Shown here piece after piece: positions 34,807-43,123 of a stretch of DNA of 63,040 nucleotides. A program made the translations under genes and the position numbers. Position 1 is the first letter of the stretch. The number at the start of each line of letters is the position of its first letter. The notes under the pieces were generated by a model. That model was not told the DNA's origin. It did not search any database and saw nothing but the letters and a program-made list of their open reading frames with translations. The stretch is from Syntrophorhabdus sp. (lineage in GTDB: Bacteria > Desulfobacterota > Syntrophorhabdia > Syntrophorhabdales > Syntrophorhabdaceae), in assembly GCA_012719415.1 (NCBI GenBank), contig JAAYAK010000247.1, positions 1 to 63,040 on the forward strand, given 5' to 3'.

Positions 34807-36210
34807 ATGGTCAAGTCAAGGTTCGCGCCGAGTCCAACGGGGAACCTCCACATAGGCGGCGCCCGGACCGCTCTTTTCAACTATCTTTATACGAAACATC
34901 ACGGGGGGGTCTTTGTCCTCAGGATAGAGGACACCGACGTCGAACGGTCGAAGGAAGAGTATGTGAAAGACATACTCGGCGGCCTCTCCTGGCTCGGTGT
35001 TCACTGGGACGAGGGACCATACTACCAGATGGACCGCATGGACCTGTACCGGGAGCACGCCTACAGGCTCCTCGATCAGGGATACGCGTACAAATGCTAC
35101 TGCACCGCGGAAATGCTCGAGGAGAAACGAAAGAAGGCGCTCAAGGAGGGCGGCAAGCCCCACTATGACAGGACGTGCCGTGACCTTCCCGCCGGTGACA
35201 CCTCCAATGAAGGCAAGCCTTTCGTCATCCGTTTCCGCAGTCCCGTAGACGGCGAGGTGAGCTTCACGGACCTCATCCGCGGCAGGATCACCTTTAAATG
35301 CGAGGAGCTCGACGACCTTATCATCTTCCGGACCGACTCCACGCCCACGTACAACTTCACCGTCGTCATCGACGACGCGCTGATGGGCATCACGCACATC
35401 GTCCGCGGCGACGACCACATCAACAACACCCCGCGGCAGATACTTATCTATGAGGCCCTCAAGTATCCCGTCCCGCAGTTCGCCCACGTGCCCCTCATCC
35501 ACGGAAAGGACAAGGCCCGCCTCTCCAAGCGCCACGGCGCCACGTCCCTCCTGGAATACCGCAACGACGGATTTCTGCCCGAGGCTCTCATGAACTACCT
35601 GGCGCGTCTCGGCTGGGCGCACGGCGACCAGGAGATATTCAGCCGGCAGGAACTGATCGAGAAGTTCGATCTTCCCAATGTGGGAAGGTCGCCTTCCGTC
35701 TTCGACATGGACAAGCTGACCTGGCTCAACGGCCACTACCTGAAGACCCTTCCCGCCGAGGACATCGCCGGGAGGCTCCTGCCCTTTCTCGAAGGCATGG
35801 GGATAAAGGCCACCGCCGACAGCCGTCTCGTCAGGGTCGTCGTCAACCTCCGCGAGCGCGCGCGGACCCTCAGGGAGATGGCGCAGATGGCGGAGTATTT
35901 CTTCCGTGATGACTTCGCCTTCGATGAGGCCGCCCGCGCGAAGTTCCTCACTCCGGCAACGAAACCCATTCTCGTCGATTTTGCCGAAGGCCTCAAGAAC
36001 ATCGCCTCCATGGACGAAGAGGAGGGCCTCAAGGTCCTCATCGAGGGATTGACGAAGAAGTACAATGCCAAGCCCGTCGGTATCATCCAGCCCGTCAGGG
36101 TGGCCCTTTGCGGCAGGACCGTGAGCCCCGGGATATTCGAGGTCATCGCCATTCTGGGCAAAGAGGCCGTGGAGAAGAGACTGGCGCGAGCCGTCGAATC
36201 GATCCAATGA
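34807..36210 (+). CDS. gltX: Glutamyl-tRNA synthetase, copy 2
   Basis: A 467-residue class I synthetase with RFAPSPTGNLHIGGARTALFN (HIGH-type) and KARLSKRHGATS (KMSKS-type). The GDDHINNTPRQI segment is typical of GluRS. It has its own strong promoter and ribosome site, and its stop overlaps the smc start (ATGA). The two GluRS genes of this window differ clearly in sequence, so one may be non-discriminating or tRNA-Gln-specific. Which one cannot be told from sequence alone. Confidence 0.95.
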   Translation: MVKSRFAPSPTGNLHIGGARTALFNYLYTKHHGGVFVLRIEDTDVERSKEEYVKDILGGLSWLGVHWDEGPYYQMDRMDLYREHAYRLLDQGYAYKCYCTAEMLEEKRKKALKEGGKPHYDRTCRDLPAGDTSNEGKPFVIRFRSPVDGEVSFTDLIRGRITFKCEELDDLIIFRTDSTPTYNFTVVIDDALMGITHIVRGDDHINNTPRQILIYEALKYPVPQFAHVPLIHGKDKARLSKRHGATSLLEYRNDGFLPEALMNYLARLGWAHGDQEIFSRQELIEKFDLPNVGRSPSVFDMDKLTWLNGHYLKTLPAEDIAGRLLPFLEGMGIKATADSRLVRVVVNLRERARTLREMAQMAEYFFRDDFAFDEAARAKFLTPATKPILVDFAEGLKNIASMDEEEGLKVLIEGLTKKYNAKPVGIIQPVRVALCGRTVSPGIFEVIAILGKEAVEKRLARAVESIQ

Positions 36211-39200
36211 AACTGGCCAGACTCGAGATATTCGGTTTCAAATCCTTTCTCAACCGCACCGTCTTCCAGTTCGGCGAGGGGATCACGTCCATCGTCGGGC
36301 CCAACGGCTGCGGCAAGAGCAACATAGTCGACGCCATCGTCTGGGTCCTTGGCGAGAGGGGCACGAAGAGCCTGAGGGTCAAGGACATGGGCGACGTCAT
36401 CTTTCACGGCAGCAACGGGAAGAGACCCGTCAACATCGCCGAGGTGACCCTCGATCTCACGGAAGGGGACAGGGAGTTCGTCGTAAAGAGACGGATATAC
36501 CGGGACGGCACGAACGAATATTCCCTCAACGGCAAGATCGTCCGATTGAAGGACGTGCAGGACGCCTTCCTGGGAACGGGCCTTGGCACGAATTCCTACG
36601 CCATCATCGAGCAGGGACGCATCGAGGCCCTGATCAGCATGAAACCCGCCGAGCGGCGCATCGTCATCGAAGAGGCAAGCGGGATAACGCGGTTCGAGGA
36701 GAAGAAACGGGACGCCGTGAACCGCATGGAAGAGACGACGTCGAACCTGGAACGCATCGACGACATATACCGGGAGGTCACCGCTTCGTTCGGCAAGGCG
36801 GAGCAGGAATGGGAGCGATGGAAGGCGTACCAGGAACTGGCCGACAGACTGCACGAGATAGACAGACAGCTCCTCCTCGACGGGTACGCGAAGCTCGTCA
36901 AGCGCATGGCAAAGGTCCGCGAGCGGCAGACAGACCTCGAGGAAGAGATACTCCAGAAGGAAGCTGATAGATCGACGGTCCGGGAGGAGTTCGAGGCAAA
37001 GGAGAGCGAGTTCGCCCTCACCGACAACATCATCAGGCAGCTGGAGGTCGACCTCAAGAGTAAAGAGAAGGACATGGAGAGCCGCCTTCTCGAGATAGAG
37101 TACCTGGGCGAAGAGGTGAAACGCCTCGAGGCGTCCCTCAAGGGGCTCGCGGAAGAAGAGTCCTCCATCGCCACGGAGACGGCGCGCCACGAGAAAGAGA
37201 TGGAAGCCCTCCGGGAAAGAAGCGGGGCCCTGACAGGCGAGCTGGAAGAGGAAAAGGGGAAAGAGGCGCGGACCCGGGATATCGCGCAGGGCTTCAAGAC
37301 GAACATCGAGGAGCACGAGAAGGCCCTCGAGGAGGCCCGCACGAAGCTCTTCGTCTCCATGAGCGCCCTCACGGAGACACGCAACAGGATAGCGCAGATC
37401 GAGCGGCAGGCCGAGGAGAGGCGCAGGCGCATGGAGCGCCAGGCGGTTGAGGTCAAGGAACTCGAAACGCTCCTCGCGTCCCTCGACGCGAAGCGCAAGG
37501 CCCTTCACGACACCCTGCAGGGAGCGCTCAGGGAAAAGGAGTCCCTCTCCGCCAGGGAATCGGCCGCCACGGGCGAGCGTGAGGACATCCTCAAGGAGAT
37601 GGAGAGGCAGAGGGCCCTCGTCGAGAGCGCGCGGAGCGAGAAACGGGTCAAGGAAGAATTCCTCAAACAGCTTGGCGGGTACATCGACGGCCCCGAGGAC
37701 GCGGTACGCGCGGAAGACCGGCTCGTCAACCTTATCAGGACGGAAGAGTCGAGGATCAAGGCGCTGGAAAGGTTCTTCTCCGAAGAGCTCGAGTACGAGG
37801 TCGTGAAAAGCGGTTCCATGGAGGCCGTGGCCTCGGCCGTCCGGGACCGGGAAGGCAACCGCGTGTTCTTTCCCCCGAAAGGGATTTTCAGGAAGGCCGG
37901 GAACGATGTCGAGATGGACGTTACCTGGATAGCGGACATCGATGAGGCCCTCTCGCGGGTCGCTGCCGGCGAGGAAGGGATATTCATCAATGACGATGTC
38001 TATGTCGACTCCCGGGGCATCGTCCTCACCGGTGGGGCATCGAAGAAGATCGACGTGAGACAGTTCAGGGAGAAATTGAAGCTCGAGAAGGAGCTGCAGA
38101 CCCTCACGGCCGACGTGGAACGCCACGGCAGCGCCCTTGCGGGTTTGAAGCCCCGTCTCGAGGCCTGTGACGCAAAGTGCCGCTCCGCCCGCGCGGCCCG
38201 CGAGGGAGAGGAAGGAAGGGCACGGACGCTCGAGAAGGACCTCCTCATGGCGGAAGCGCAATGGAAAAATACCGCCGACAGGCTCACGGCACTTCAGGCG
38301 ATGACCGAATCTCCCGACGACACGGGCCCCGAAATGCTCGAACCCCTCATCTCCGACCGCAGACGCCGGGAGGAGGAAAAGACCGCCATAGAGGCCTCCA
38401 TGACCCGGCTCAGGGAGACGCTGGCAGGGCTGAAGAAAGAGCATGAGGCGGCGCAGTCGGCATGGCACGCGGTCACGATCGAGATCGAGAGAAAGATGAA
38501 CATGCTCAAATCCATCAGCGACAACCGGGAACGCTCCGAGGCAGCCATTCGGTCACTTGCCCAGAAGGCACAGGGGCTCACGGAAAAATACGCGGCCATC
38601 AACAGGGACATCGAGGGACGCACGCAGAAGATACGATACATGGAGCGGTCATACGAGGAGCTTGAGGCGGACCTGCAAAAGCATGTCGCGAGGTTCGAGG
38701 ATCTCAAGACGATGCTTGGCAACCTTCACGCCCAGAAACAGACGCTCCAGGAATCCATCGACACCCTTGGCAAGGAGATCGAACGGGTCCGTGCCAGGAA
38801 AGAGAATGCCGAGAAAGACCTCGCCGTCCTCGAAGAGAAGCGCCTCACCATCGTCGAGCACCTCGCCGGCACATATGGCATCGAGCAGCCCGACGAGATA
38901 ACGGTGCAGCTGCCCTCCGATATAGAAAAGGAACGGGAATCGCTCACCGCGAGGATAGCCGAAATGGGCGAGATCAATTTCAGGGCCGAGAAGGAATACC
39001 TTGAACTGAAGGAGAGGATCTCCTTTCTGGACAAGCAGAAGGAAGACCTCCTTGCAGCGATGGAATCCCTCAGGAAAACGATAACGAAGATCGACCAGTT
39101 CACGAAGGAACTCTTCTCGGAGACCTTCGACAAGGTGAACAGCGCCTTCTCGCGGTTCACCGACCTCCTCTTCAAGGGCGGCAAAGGACACCTCGCGATC

Positions 39201-39542
39201 AACGCGGAACAGGCCGGCGTCGACCTCTTCGTCCAGCCTCCGGGCAAGAAGGTTACCAGGATGGAGCTTCTCTCGGGCGGCGAAAAGGCCCTCATATCGC
39301 TCGCGTTCCTTCTTGCCCTCATGGACACGAAGCCAAGCCCCTTCGCCCTCATGGACGAGATAGACGCGCCGCTCGACGACGCGAACCTCGCGGGCCTCCT
39401 CGACATCATACGGGGGATGAGCCTCAAGTCCCAGATCATCTTCATCACCCACAACAGGATAACCATGGAGTACTCGGACATGATATACGGTATCACCATG
39501 GAAGAGCAGGGCATATCGAAAACGGTGTCCGTGAGACTCTGA
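36207..39542 (+). CDS. smc: Chromosome segregation ATPase SMC
   Basis: An 1111-residue SMC protein, the core of bacterial condensin. Walker A GPNGCGKSN is at residues 31-39; long coiled coils flank a hinge at roughly 510-640; the C-terminal head has the signature LLSGGEKALISLAF and Walker B FALMDEIDAPLDDANL. The ATG at 36207 overlaps the gltX stop by four bases and starts with the family N-terminus LARLEIFGFKSF. No scpA or scpB gene is adjacent. Length is slightly below the usual 1150-1200. A terminator follows. Confidence 0.97.
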   Translation: MKLARLEIFGFKSFLNRTVFQFGEGITSIVGPNGCGKSNIVDAIVWVLGERGTKSLRVKDMGDVIFHGSNGKRPVNIAEVTLDLTEGDREFVVKRRIYRDGTNEYSLNGKIVRLKDVQDAFLGTGLGTNSYAIIEQGRIEALISMKPAERRIVIEEASGITRFEEKKRDAVNRMEETTSNLERIDDIYREVTASFGKAEQEWERWKAYQELADRLHEIDRQLLLDGYAKLVKRMAKVRERQTDLEEEILQKEADRSTVREEFEAKESEFALTDNIIRQLEVDLKSKEKDMESRLLEIEYLGEEVKRLEASLKGLAEEESSIATETARHEKEMEALRERSGALTGELEEEKGKEARTRDIAQGFKTNIEEHEKALEEARTKLFVSMSALTETRNRIAQIERQAEERRRRMERQAVEVKELETLLASLDAKRKALHDTLQGALREKESLSARESAATGEREDILKEMERQRALVESARSEKRVKEEFLKQLGGYIDGPEDAVRAEDRLVNLIRTEESRIKALERFFSEELEYEVVKSGSMEAVASAVRDREGNRVFFPPKGIFRKAGNDVEMDVTWIADIDEALSRVAAGEEGIFINDDVYVDSRGIVLTGGASKKIDVRQFREKLKLEKELQTLTADVERHGSALAGLKPRLEACDAKCRSARAAREGEEGRARTLEKDLLMAEAQWKNTADRLTALQAMTESPDDTGPEMLEPLISDRRRREEEKTAIEASMTRLRETLAGLKKEHEAAQSAWHAVTIEIERKMNMLKSISDNRERSEAAIRSLAQKAQGLTEKYAAINRDIEGRTQKIRYMERSYEELEADLQKHVARFEDLKTMLGNLHAQKQTLQESIDTLGKEIERVRARKENAEKDLAVLEEKRLTIVEHLAGTYGIEQPDEITVQLPSDIEKERESLTARIAEMGEINFRAEKEYLELKERISFLDKQKEDLLAAMESLRKTITKIDQFTKELFSETFDKVNSAFSRFTDLLFKGGKGHLAINAEQAGVDLFVQPPGKKVTRMELLSGGEKALISLAFLLALMDTKPSPFALMDEIDAPLDDANLAGLLDIIRGMSLKSQIIFITHNRITMEYSDMIYGITMEEQGISKTVSVRL

Positions 39543-39637
39543 GACTTAAGGGCGCCGGGCGCCAATCCACTCCAAATGCTTTTTTGTACAATGTCGCCAC
39601 ATCCCGTTGATATACTGTATACTTCCTTTTCTAGTAG

Positions 39638-39669
39638 CGTTCCGCGCCCGGCGGGGACGGGATTTTTTT
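39638..39669 (+). terminator. Intrinsic terminator region after smc
   Basis: A GC-rich hairpin (CGTTCCGC pairing with GCGGGGACG, one bulged base) is followed by ATTTTTTTC. It lies in the 342-base gap 39543-39884, which also contains the symporter promoter and leader and no gene. Confidence 0.7.
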
Positions 39670-39670
39670 C

Positions 39671-39698
39671 TTGACATTTATCCTTAGAACACTATGAT
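39671..39698 (+). promoter_or_regulatory. Sigma-70 promoter of the first symporter operon
   Basis: TTGACA (39671-39676), 16-bp spacer, TATGAT (39693-39698). RNA would start near 39705, giving a leader of about 180 bases before the small protein at 39885. Confidence 0.65.
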
Positions 39699-39755
39699 TT
39701 ATTATTATAAAGGGGAAGGGGGCGTTTGGAATATCAAGTCTATCACTATATCCAT

Positions 39756-39790
39756 ACCGTTGTAGCGACAACAACGGTTTCATTTTTTCA
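39756..39790 (+). terminator. Leader hairpin with U-rich tail (candidate attenuator)
   Basis: ACCGTTGT (39756-39763) pairs perfectly with ACAACGGT (39771-39778) over a seven-base loop, followed by TTCATTTTTTC. It lies about 50 bases into the symporter leader, so it could stop transcription before the operon. Confidence 0.6.
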
Positions 39791-39884
39791 CGTGTCCTCT
39801 TTTTTTGATAACAGTTTGCTGAAAGGAGGTGGGACTTACCTTCAGTAGGGGAAATGTGTTTTTAAAAACGCAAAGGGGGTTATT

Positions 39885-40037
39885 ATGCAGCCAACAGCAC
39901 CAGTAGTACCTCCCGTCACACTTCCCGATGCATCGGTATTGATGGCATCCTGGTATGTGTGGTGGGTTCTCATCATCGGACTCTTTCTCATGACCTTTAT
40001 CGGCACCTGGCTCATAACAAGGGGGTGGAAGGAATGA
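39885..40037 (+). CDS. Small membrane protein preceding an SSS-family symporter
   Basis: A 50-residue protein: a Pro/Val-rich N-terminus, one membrane helix (about residues 22-44, SWYVWWVLIIGLFLMTFIGTW) and a basic end TRGWKE. Its stop overlaps the symporter start (ATGA), so it is made together with it. Small partners of this kind accompany many sodium:solute symporters and may be accessory subunits. An AGGGGGT run precedes the ATG at modest spacing. The sequence itself matches no family I can name with certainty. A second, different small partner lies at 42932-43117. Confidence 0.75.
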   Translation: MQPTAPVVPPVTLPDASVLMASWYVWWVLIIGLFLMTFIGTWLITRGWKE

Positions 40038-41605
40038 ATCCGATAACGTATCTCGACTTTCAAAAACCATCAGCGGAAATGGCGATATGGGGCAGCATCG
40101 GCGTTGGGTTGATGCTTCTTGTCTCCATCGTCCTCGGAATTTTGAGCAAGAGGAAGGTGGCAAAAGGCTCCTTCGAGGAATATCTTGTCGGTAAACGGGA
40201 CATCGGACCTGTCGTGACGGGCTGCGCCCTGTCGGCGTCCTACCTCTCGGGCTGGGCCTTCGCCGGAAGCACGGGTGTCGTATACGCCGTCGGTTTCTCG
40301 GGGATGTGGTTCGCGGGCATCTGGAGCCTTCTCGGCCTCATCCCGTGCTGCTGGCTCGCCGCCGTCAAGACGGCCTCCTTTTCGAAGAAACTCGGCGCGG
40401 CCACGCTGCCTGAGACGATCGGCCGAAGGTTTGAGAGCAAGATGCTCCAGACCGTCGTCGCCATCTGCATGCTCTACTTCCTCTTCATGTACTCCGTGGG
40501 TCAGCTCAAGGCGGCAGGCGGCGTGTGGTACGCCACCACGGGTCTTCCCGCGGTGTGGTGTTTGCTCCTGTCCATCTTCATCGCCTGGCTCTACATGGTG
40601 CTCGGCGGCTACGTCGGCACCCAGTGGTCCATGGCCTTCCAGGGCGCATTCCTCGGCTTTGTCGGGGCGCTTCTCGGCATATGGGCGATCATCTGGGCCG
40701 GCGGCTTCTATGAAATATCCTCAAAGCTCTACATGGAACCGAAGGTGGGCCCCGCGCTCATCAAGCTCATACGACCGGAATTGCCGCAGGTTGGTCCGAC
40801 ACAGCTCTTCTCGAGCCTCGTCGGCATACTTGCCTGCCCGGTCATCTTCTTCACCATGGCGATCGGCTTTCCCCATAACGTGAGCCGTTTCCTCGGCATG
40901 GGCACCCTGAACAAGAAAGGCTACTGGACACTGATCATCATGGTCTACCTCATCGCCGGCGTCCCCATCATGCTCGACTGTTCGAGCAACGGTCTTGTCG
41001 CCAGGATGATCTACGGGCCAAACCTCCTCAAGGTCAAGCCCTGGGCGGCGGACCTCGCTGCACCTGAGCTTGCCTTCGCCGTCGGCGGCATTCCCCTGAT
41101 GACGCTTTACGTCATGGGTCTTTTCGCGGCGGCACTTTCCACGCTCGCCGGCATGGTCTTTATCATGAGCGCCAACATAACCCGCGACGTCATCAAGCTG
41201 TGGTGGCCGCAGGTATCGGACAAGTCCATGCTGTACCTTGGTTACTTCCTCATCGCGCTGTTCCTCTTCCTGCCCTTCTACTGGACGCTCGTCAACCCGC
41301 CGCCGCTTTTGTCCATCTTCATGGGCCTCGCGGCAATGGGTCTCGGTGCGATCTTCTTCTTCGTGACGGCGGTCTCCTATTACTGGAAGGGCGCCACGAA
41401 GTGGGGCGCTTTCTGCTGTGTCGTCTACGGGACGGGCATGAGCATCTACGGCGGATGGAAGGTCCTCTTCAAGAAGGAGGTCGGCCTCGGGACCTTCGAG
41501 TGGTGGCTCGTTATCGGCTGCGGCATAATCTATTTCGTCGTCAGCGCCATCACGAAGAAACCCTCCCAGGAGCTGCTGGACCGGCTTTTCCCGGCAAAGA
41601 ACTGA
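40034..41605 (+). CDS. Sodium:solute symporter (SSS family)
   Basis: A 523-residue membrane transporter with about 13 membrane segments and the SSS core: EEYLVGKRDIGPVVTGCALSASYLSGWAFAGSTG in the second helix pair and AALSTLAGMVFIMSANITRDVI near the sodium-binding region. It imports an organic solute with Na+. The start at 40034 overlaps the small upstream protein; earlier in-frame starts fall in the leader. An intrinsic terminator follows. The substrate (acetate, other monocarboxylate, proline or similar) cannot be told. Confidence 0.92.
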   Translation: MNPITYLDFQKPSAEMAIWGSIGVGLMLLVSIVLGILSKRKVAKGSFEEYLVGKRDIGPVVTGCALSASYLSGWAFAGSTGVVYAVGFSGMWFAGIWSLLGLIPCCWLAAVKTASFSKKLGAATLPETIGRRFESKMLQTVVAICMLYFLFMYSVGQLKAAGGVWYATTGLPAVWCLLLSIFIAWLYMVLGGYVGTQWSMAFQGAFLGFVGALLGIWAIIWAGGFYEISSKLYMEPKVGPALIKLIRPELPQVGPTQLFSSLVGILACPVIFFTMAIGFPHNVSRFLGMGTLNKKGYWTLIIMVYLIAGVPIMLDCSSNGLVARMIYGPNLLKVKPWAADLAAPELAFAVGGIPLMTLYVMGLFAAALSTLAGMVFIMSANITRDVIKLWWPQVSDKSMLYLGYFLIALFLFLPFYWTLVNPPPLLSIFMGLAAMGLGAIFFFVTAVSYYWKGATKWGAFCCVVYGTGMSIYGGWKVLFKKEVGLGTFEWWLVIGCGIIYFVVSAITKKPSQELLDRLFPAKN

Positions 41606-41625
41606 TATCGTGTGGAACGAACACC

Positions 41626-41657
41626 AAGAGGGGCTTTCACGAGCCCCTCTTTTCTTT
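41626..41657 (+). terminator. Intrinsic terminator of the first symporter operon
   Basis: AAGAGGGGCT (41626-41635) pairs perfectly with 41642-41651 across a six-base loop, followed by a T-rich run. It closes the operon. Confidence 0.9.
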
Positions 41658-41714
41658 CAACCTGTACGAGGGGTTGGGACCGGAAACACCATAGAGACCT
41701 GAAACGGAGGGAAC

Positions 41715-41798
41715 GTGGAGATATACACCGTCGCGTGGCTGGCTGCAGGAGTGGGACTCCTCGCGTATTTCATCTACAGCAAGTTCAGGAAGAAATAG
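41715..41798 (+). CDS. Putative 27-residue membrane microprotein
   Basis: A GTG-started frame encoding about 27 residues: a hydrophobic helix (YTVAWLAAGVGLLAYFIYS) and a basic end SKFRKK. GGAGGG lies three bases before the GTG, a short but possible spacing. It sits 57 bases past the symporter terminator and ends four bases before the convergent lipoprotein gene. The pattern fits a single-pass, membrane-tethered microprotein such as a transporter partner, but its size means chance is possible. Confidence 0.45.
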   Translation: MEIYTVAWLAAGVGLLAYFIYSKFRKK

Positions 41799-41801
41799 GG
41801 A

Positions 41802-42230
41802 CTACCAGGACATTCCCTTCGACGTCAGATATTTCCGCGCCTCACCATTGCCCATCCGCGCAGCCGTTCTGTAATCGCTGTACGCCTTTTCGTTCTCCCG
41901 CATGATCTCGTGCACCTCCCCCCGGCTTGCGTACGCCGAGGAGTTTTTCGGGTCGATGGCAATGGCCTTCGAGAAATCATCGACGGCCTTCTGATAATCC
42001 TTGAGGAGATAGAAGACAACGCCGCGGTTGTAGTATGCCTCGTAGTAGTTGGGGTCCTTCTTGATGGCGAGGTTGAGAAGATCAATGGCCTCCCTGGGAT
42101 GCCCCGCGTCGATGAACTGGTACGCCTGCCTGTAGTAATCGCCGGCCGTTGTCCCGTTGTCCTCGCCCTTCGAACAACCGGTACAGGCGGCAAGCACGCA
42201 CACAAGCAAGACGGCAAGAAAATATCTCAT
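41802..42230 (-). CDS. TPR-repeat lipoprotein
   Basis: A 142-residue product. The signal sequence ends in a lipobox-like LAAC (Cys16), followed closely by CTGC/SKG, so it is probably a lipoprotein of the periplasmic face. The mature part has three tetratricopeptide repeats (AYQFIDAGHPREAIDLLNLAIKKDPNY..., YNRGVVFYLLKDYQKAVDDFSKAIAIDPKN..., SRGEVHEIMRENEKAYSDYRTAARMG). The start 42230 has GAGG upstream; a longer start exists. TPRs mediate protein contacts; the partner is unknown. It is convergent with the microprotein frame. Confidence 0.85.
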   Translation of the reverse strand: MRYFLAVLLVCVLAACTGCSKGEDNGTTAGDYYRQAYQFIDAGHPREAIDLLNLAIKKDPNYYEAYYNRGVVFYLLKDYQKAVDDFSKAIAIDPKNSSAYASRGEVHEIMRENEKAYSDYRTAARMGNGEARKYLTSKGMSW

Positions 42231-42353
42231 GGGACCTCGCATGACATTACACATCGAATGGAGACCCCATTATTCTAACCCGATGCGCCCCCAAAGTCCA
42301 AGCCTATATTACCGGGGCCGCTCCGTGCGTGTCACCCGACCTCTTTGCGCTGC

Positions 42354-42719
42354 TTACTTGCACCTTCCTATCTGTCCCGACTTGCACTTCGAGCCATCCA
42401 TCCAGACAGCCTCGGAGAGCTTGGCCCCGGAAAAACTCGTCTCCTTGTCCGTGGACGCGCCCTTGAGATTCGCACCCCTGAGGTCCGCGTCATTGAAGAG
42501 AGTCCCCTTCAGGTTGGCGCCCGACAGGTTGGCCCCGTCCAGCCTTGCCCCGTAGAGATCGATCCCCTCGAGGTTCGCCCCGGACAGGTCACACTTGCTG
42601 CACTTGTTCGTCGTGTTGAGCTTCTGCACATCCTGGGCGTTGAAGGCCGACACACCGGCGGGAATGCACAGCAACGAAACAGCGGCCAAGACCATTGCGC
42701 AGATCACTATCTTTCTCAT
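42354..42719 (-). CDS. Secreted pentapeptide-repeat protein
   Basis: A 121-residue protein with a signal peptide (about 1-24, ending GVSAFN) and roughly ten pentapeptide repeats of the A(D/N)LXX type (DLSGANLEGIDLYGARLDGANLSGANLKGTLFNDADLRGANLKGA), a right-handed beta-helix. Pairs of Cys flank it (CSKC and KC...RC), suggesting a disulfide-capped periplasmic protein. A good AAGGAGGG ribosome site precedes the ATG. It has a promoter and a structured leader upstream on the minus strand. Function unknown. Confidence 0.88.
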   Translation of the reverse strand: MRKIVICAMVLAAVSLLCIPAGVSAFNAQDVQKLNTTNKCSKCDLSGANLEGIDLYGARLDGANLSGANLKGTLFNDADLRGANLKGASTDKETSFSGAKLSEAVWMDGSKCKSGQIGRCK

Positions 42720-42745
42720 AAAACCCTCCTTTGTGAGAATGAAAA

Positions 42746-42840
42746 GGGCCGCCGTCTCCCGTGGGAGATGGCGGCCCGACCATCCTGTAACCCTTCAAAA
42801 ACGGCCATGCCGTCTTTGAACCCGAGTTATTTCATACGCT
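42746..42840 (-). promoter_or_regulatory. Structured 5' leader of the pentapeptide-repeat gene
   Basis: Between a promoter and the ATG, the minus-strand RNA folds into two tight hairpins: 42794-42820 (12-bp stem, loop AUG) and 42746-42777 (8 bp, one mismatch, then 5-6 bp), the second followed by UUUUC. No gene lies upstream on this strand, so the second hairpin is a candidate attenuator. No known riboswitch consensus is recognised. Confidence 0.5.
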
Positions 42841-42847
42841 ACACTCT

Positions 42848-42875
42848 ATTTTACCCCTGCTGTCGGGCATGTCAA
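42848..42875 (-). promoter_or_regulatory. Sigma-70 promoter of the pentapeptide-repeat gene
   Basis: On the minus strand TTGACA (42870-42875), 16-bp spacer, TAAAAT (42848-42853). RNA would start near 42841, giving a 120-base leader. It is back to back with the plus-strand promoter at 42897. Confidence 0.6.
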
Positions 42876-42896
42876 CCCCTTGTGGCACATTATTGC

Positions 42897-42926
42897 TTGA
42901 CAGTCAAAAAAAACCCGTGCTAATCA
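42897..42926 (+). promoter_or_regulatory. Candidate promoter abutting the symporter small-subunit gene
   Basis: Perfect TTGACA (42897-42902), 18-bp spacer, TAATCA (42921-42926), five bases before the first possible ATG. No Shine-Dalgarno follows. The weak -10 resembles that at murI. Confidence 0.4.
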
Positions 42927-42931
42927 TTAGC

Positions 42932-43117
42932 ATGATGCTCGGTTTTCTGGACCCCTGGGTATTTGCCGGTTTCGCCCTCACGATCCTCTCCGCCCTCTTC
43001 TGTATCCTCTACGGCATCCGCAACTGGAACAGGGGCGGCGTCGAGAAGGAAGGGGACTGGCGGGAAGAGATCCAGTGGGAACGGGAAGAGATAGAGCTTA
43101 TCGAGAAGCTCCCCTAG
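42932..43117 (+). CDS. Symporter small accessory protein
   Basis: A 61-residue protein with a start at ATG 42932 or 42935. It begins LGFLDPWVFAGFALTILSALFCILYGIRNWNRG, a single membrane helix with the DPW and LYGIxNWN marks of a recognised group of short partners of sodium:solute symporters in Desulfobacterota and related anaerobes. A charged tail (EEIQWEREEIELIEKLP) follows. The symporter gene starts six bases after its stop. Thought to be a small subunit; its exact role in transport is not established. Confidence 0.85.
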   Translation: MMLGFLDPWVFAGFALTILSALFCILYGIRNWNRGGVEKEGDWREEIQWEREEIELIEKLP

Positions 43118-43123
43118 GGCCCC

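Noticed and set aside
35736-38468. A 910-codon open frame on the minus strand opposite gltX copy 2 and smc
   Set aside because: Its product has the Leu/Arg/Gly-rich look of an antisense reading; smc and gltX have complete motifs on the other strand.
42883-42897. Sigma-54 promoter (TGGCAC ... TTGC) before the symporter small protein
   Set aside because: The spacing between GG and GC is nine instead of ten bases, one base short, which normally abolishes sigma-54 recognition.
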